Assembly: GCF_020144925.1 (NCBI RefSeq)
Contig: NZ_NSLC01000013.1
Span: 22,030 to 86,029, forward strand
From: Afifella sp. IM 167
Lineage (GTDB): Bacteria > Pseudomonadota > Alphaproteobacteria > Rhizobiales > Afifellaceae
Direction: 5' to 3'
Length of the DNA stretch: 64,000 nucleotides
Of this stretch, positions 62,162 through 64,000 are shown piece after piece (positions within the stretch are counted from its first letter, which is position 1; every line of letters begins with the position of its first letter). The position numbers and the translations under genes were made by a program. Under the pieces are notes generated by a model. It was not told the DNA's origin, made no database searches, and saw nothing but the letters and a program-made list of their open reading frames with translations.

Positions 62162-63961
62162 ATGAGTGATAGAGCCGATCCGAAGCCGGCCCGCGCCGGA
62201 CGAGCCTCGCTGCGTCCCCTCAGGGCGCTCGTTCCATACTTTGCCAGATATCGCGGACGTGTCGCGGCAACGCTTGCCGCGCTGATCCTTGCGACGCTGG
62301 CGACTCTGGCCATTCCGATGGCCGTGCGCCGCGTCATCGATTTCGGCTTTTCCGCCGACAACGCCGGCTTCATCGACAAGTATTTCACCATGCTCATCGT
62401 CGTGGTGGGCGTGCTTGCCGCGGCCAGCGCCGCGCGCTTCTATCTCGTCACGACGCTCGGCGAGCGCATCGTCGCCGATCTTCGCGCCGCGCTGTTCTCC
62501 CACATGATGCGGCTTTCGGCCGCATTCTACGACAGCGCCCGCTCCGGCGAGATCCTCTCGCGACTGACGGCCGACACCACCCAGATCCGCGCCGCCATCT
62601 CCTTCAGCGCCTCCGTGGCGCTGCGCAACATGATGATGTTCCTCGGCTCGGTCGTTATGATGGTGGTGACGAGCCCGCGCCTTTCCGCGCTCGTTCTCGT
62701 CGCCATTCCCTTCATCGTCGTGCCGATCCTGTGGTTCGGCAAGCGCGTGCGCCAGCGCTCCCGCTTCGCGCAGGACCGCCTCGCCGAGGCGAGCGCCTAT
62801 GCCTCCGAGGCGATCACCGGCGTGCGCACCATCCAGGCCTTCAACCAGGAGCCCCCGGCGCGGCGCTATTTCAGCTCCAAGGTCGACGAGGCCTTCGTCG
62901 CCGCCCGCGGCGCCACCGCCGCCCGCGCCGGCCTGACGGCCTTTGCCATCTTCCTCGTCTTCGCCTCCGTCGTGGTCGTGCTGTGGTGGGGCGCGCAGGC
63001 CGTCATCGCCGGCGACATGACCGCCGGCCGGCTGAGCCAGTTCGTCCTCTATTCCGTCTTCGCTGCCGCCGGCCTCGGCGAGATCGGCCAGGTCTGGGGC
63101 GAGATCAGCCAGGCAGCGGGCGCCACGGAACGCATCATCGAGCTTCTGGAAACCAAGCCCGCCATCCAGAAACCGGAAAAGCCGCTCCCCCTGCCGGAGC
63201 CGGCCCGCGGCGAGGTGCGCTTTGCCGATGTCGCCTTCTCCTATCCGCAGGCAGGCGTCGCCGTCCTCAGCGACGTCGCCTTTTCGGTGAAGCCGGGTGA
63301 GCGCGTCGCCATCGTCGGCCCGTCCGGCGCCGGCAAGTCGACCGTCTTCGCCCTTCTGATGCGCTTTTACGATCCGCAGGCCGGCCGCGTGGAGATCGAC
63401 GGCGTGCCCGTCGCTTCCGCCGATCCGGAGGAAGTGCGCGCCCGCATCGCGCTGGTGCCGCAGGACGTCGCCATCTTCGCCGCCTCCGCCTACGACAACA
63501 TCCGCTTCGGCAACGAGGCCGCCAGCCGCGAGGACGTCGAGGCGGCCGCCCGCGCTGCCAATGCCGACGATTTCATCCGCGCCCTGCCGGAAGGCTACGA
63601 CACCGTGCTCGGCGAGCGCGGGATCACCCTTTCCGGCGGCCAGAAGCAGCGCATCGCCATCGCCCGCGCGCTTTTGAAGGACGCGCCGATCCTCCTCCTC
63701 GACGAGGCGACCTCCTCGCTCGACGCCGAGAGCGAGGTCGCCGTGCAGGCGGCGCTGGAAACGCTGATGAAGGGCCGCACCAGCCTCGTCATCGCCCACC
63801 GGCTCGCCACCGTGCGCAACGCCGATCGCATCCTCGTCATGGAGGAAGGGCGGATCGTGGAAGAAGGCACCCATCAGAGCCTGATGGCGAGGAGCGGCCT
63901 TTACGCCCGCCTCGGCGAGCTGCAGTTCTCCGGCACCTCGGAAGCCGCCGCGGCCGAATAG
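62162..63961 (+). CDS. MsbA-like ABC exporter (fused membrane and ATPase domains)
   Basis: A 599-residue half-transporter. Six helices (about 28-330), LRNMMMFLGSVVMMVVTSPR among them, are followed by an ATPase with Walker A GPSGAGKST, signature LSGGQKQRIAIARALL and Walker B ILLLDEATSSLD. It works as a homodimer exporting lipids or drugs. It starts at ATG 62162 and ends in the window, followed by a short palindrome AGGGCCCCGGGGGCCCT without a T-run. Confidence 0.93.
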   Translation: MSDRADPKPARAGRASLRPLRALVPYFARYRGRVAATLAALILATLATLAIPMAVRRVIDFGFSADNAGFIDKYFTMLIVVVGVLAAASAARFYLVTTLGERIVADLRAALFSHMMRLSAAFYDSARSGEILSRLTADTTQIRAAISFSASVALRNMMMFLGSVVMMVVTSPRLSALVLVAIPFIVVPILWFGKRVRQRSRFAQDRLAEASAYASEAITGVRTIQAFNQEPPARRYFSSKVDEAFVAARGATAARAGLTAFAIFLVFASVVVVLWWGAQAVIAGDMTAGRLSQFVLYSVFAAAGLGEIGQVWGEISQAAGATERIIELLETKPAIQKPEKPLPLPEPARGEVRFADVAFSYPQAGVAVLSDVAFSVKPGERVAIVGPSGAGKSTVFALLMRFYDPQAGRVEIDGVPVASADPEEVRARIALVPQDVAIFAASAYDNIRFGNEAASREDVEAAARAANADDFIRALPEGYDTVLGERGITLSGGQKQRIAIARALLKDAPILLLDEATSSLDAESEVAVQAALETLMKGRTSLVIAHRLATVRNADRILVMEEGRIVEEGTHQSLMARSGLYARLGELQFSGTSEAAAAE

Positions 63962-64000
63962 GGCCCCGGGGGCCCTTCCAGCCCACCCCCTCCTCAGGCC

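Overview
The window is a dense, high-GC chromosomal segment from an alphaproteobacterium, most likely order Hyphomicrobiales (Rhizobiales). The evidence is family content: an Omp10-type lipoprotein known from Brucella, GapR (DUF2312), the DUF1013 regulator TrcR, RcdA (DUF1465), a 6S RNA next to 5-formyltetrahydrofolate cyclo-ligase, a CtrA-type box with a GANTC site, and the block tolQRAB-pal-cpoB-tilS-ftsH-glmM beside ruvCAB and ybgC. Family and genus cannot be fixed from the sequence. There is no phage, insertion sequence, integron or CRISPR array. The accessory character is limited to gene remnants, one toxin-antitoxin pair and one cargo stretch.

Layout. 0-5.8 kb: start of pntA, aa3 oxidase subunit IV, Omp10-like lipoprotein, an ABC1 kinase, a ZIP transporter, a LysR remnant, a very small gene with an exceptional ribosome-binding site, and pepF. 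5.9-14.1 kb: a degenerate NtrC-like regulator, two cell-wall enzymes (L,D-transpeptidase and a DUF882 protein) and a hybrid histidine kinase. 14.2-25.3 kb: gapR, DUF1244, N-formylglutamate amidohydrolase, an EamA exporter, DUF1036-pyk, a TPR protein, rpmJ, a half-size EamA protein, a choline-type ABC transporter without its binding protein, tRNA-Leu(CAA), a DedA/YqaA protein, dsbB and an HNH nuclease. 25.5-31 kb: a minus-strand run ispG, deaminase, lytic transglycosylase, DNA glycosylase, esterase, with glmM just upstream. 31.3-41 kb: ftsH, tilS and the Tol-Pal envelope machine. 41-44.7 kb: a 38-residue membrane protein gene, ybgC, and ruvB, ruvA and ruvC with a VapC-type toxin-antitoxin pair between ruvA and ruvC. 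44.8-56.1 kb: a cargo region (WYL regulator, VOC protein, two SDRs, GH15 glucosidase, prpE, stress protein, 6S RNA, folate enzyme, YmdB-type phosphoesterase, GFA protein, two transglutaminases). 56.3-64 kb: yebC, a TauE exporter, trcR, a quinone oxidoreductase, DUF1192, a candidate CtrA-controlled small RNA, rcdA, a collapsed lysR/qor pair, rpmE and an MsbA-like ABC exporter.

How the parts relate. Envelope maintenance dominates: Tol-Pal, the L,D-transpeptidase and lytic transglycosylase, GlmM for cell-wall precursors, FtsH for membrane protein quality control. Cell-cycle regulators of the CtrA circuit (GapR, TrcR, RcdA) are also well represented. The strongest candidates for something not yet described are a roughly 90-nt small RNA at 60331-60422 behind an exact CtrA box, and a 24-codon gene at 3670-3744 whose leader is an exact 15-nt complement of the 16S rRNA tail.
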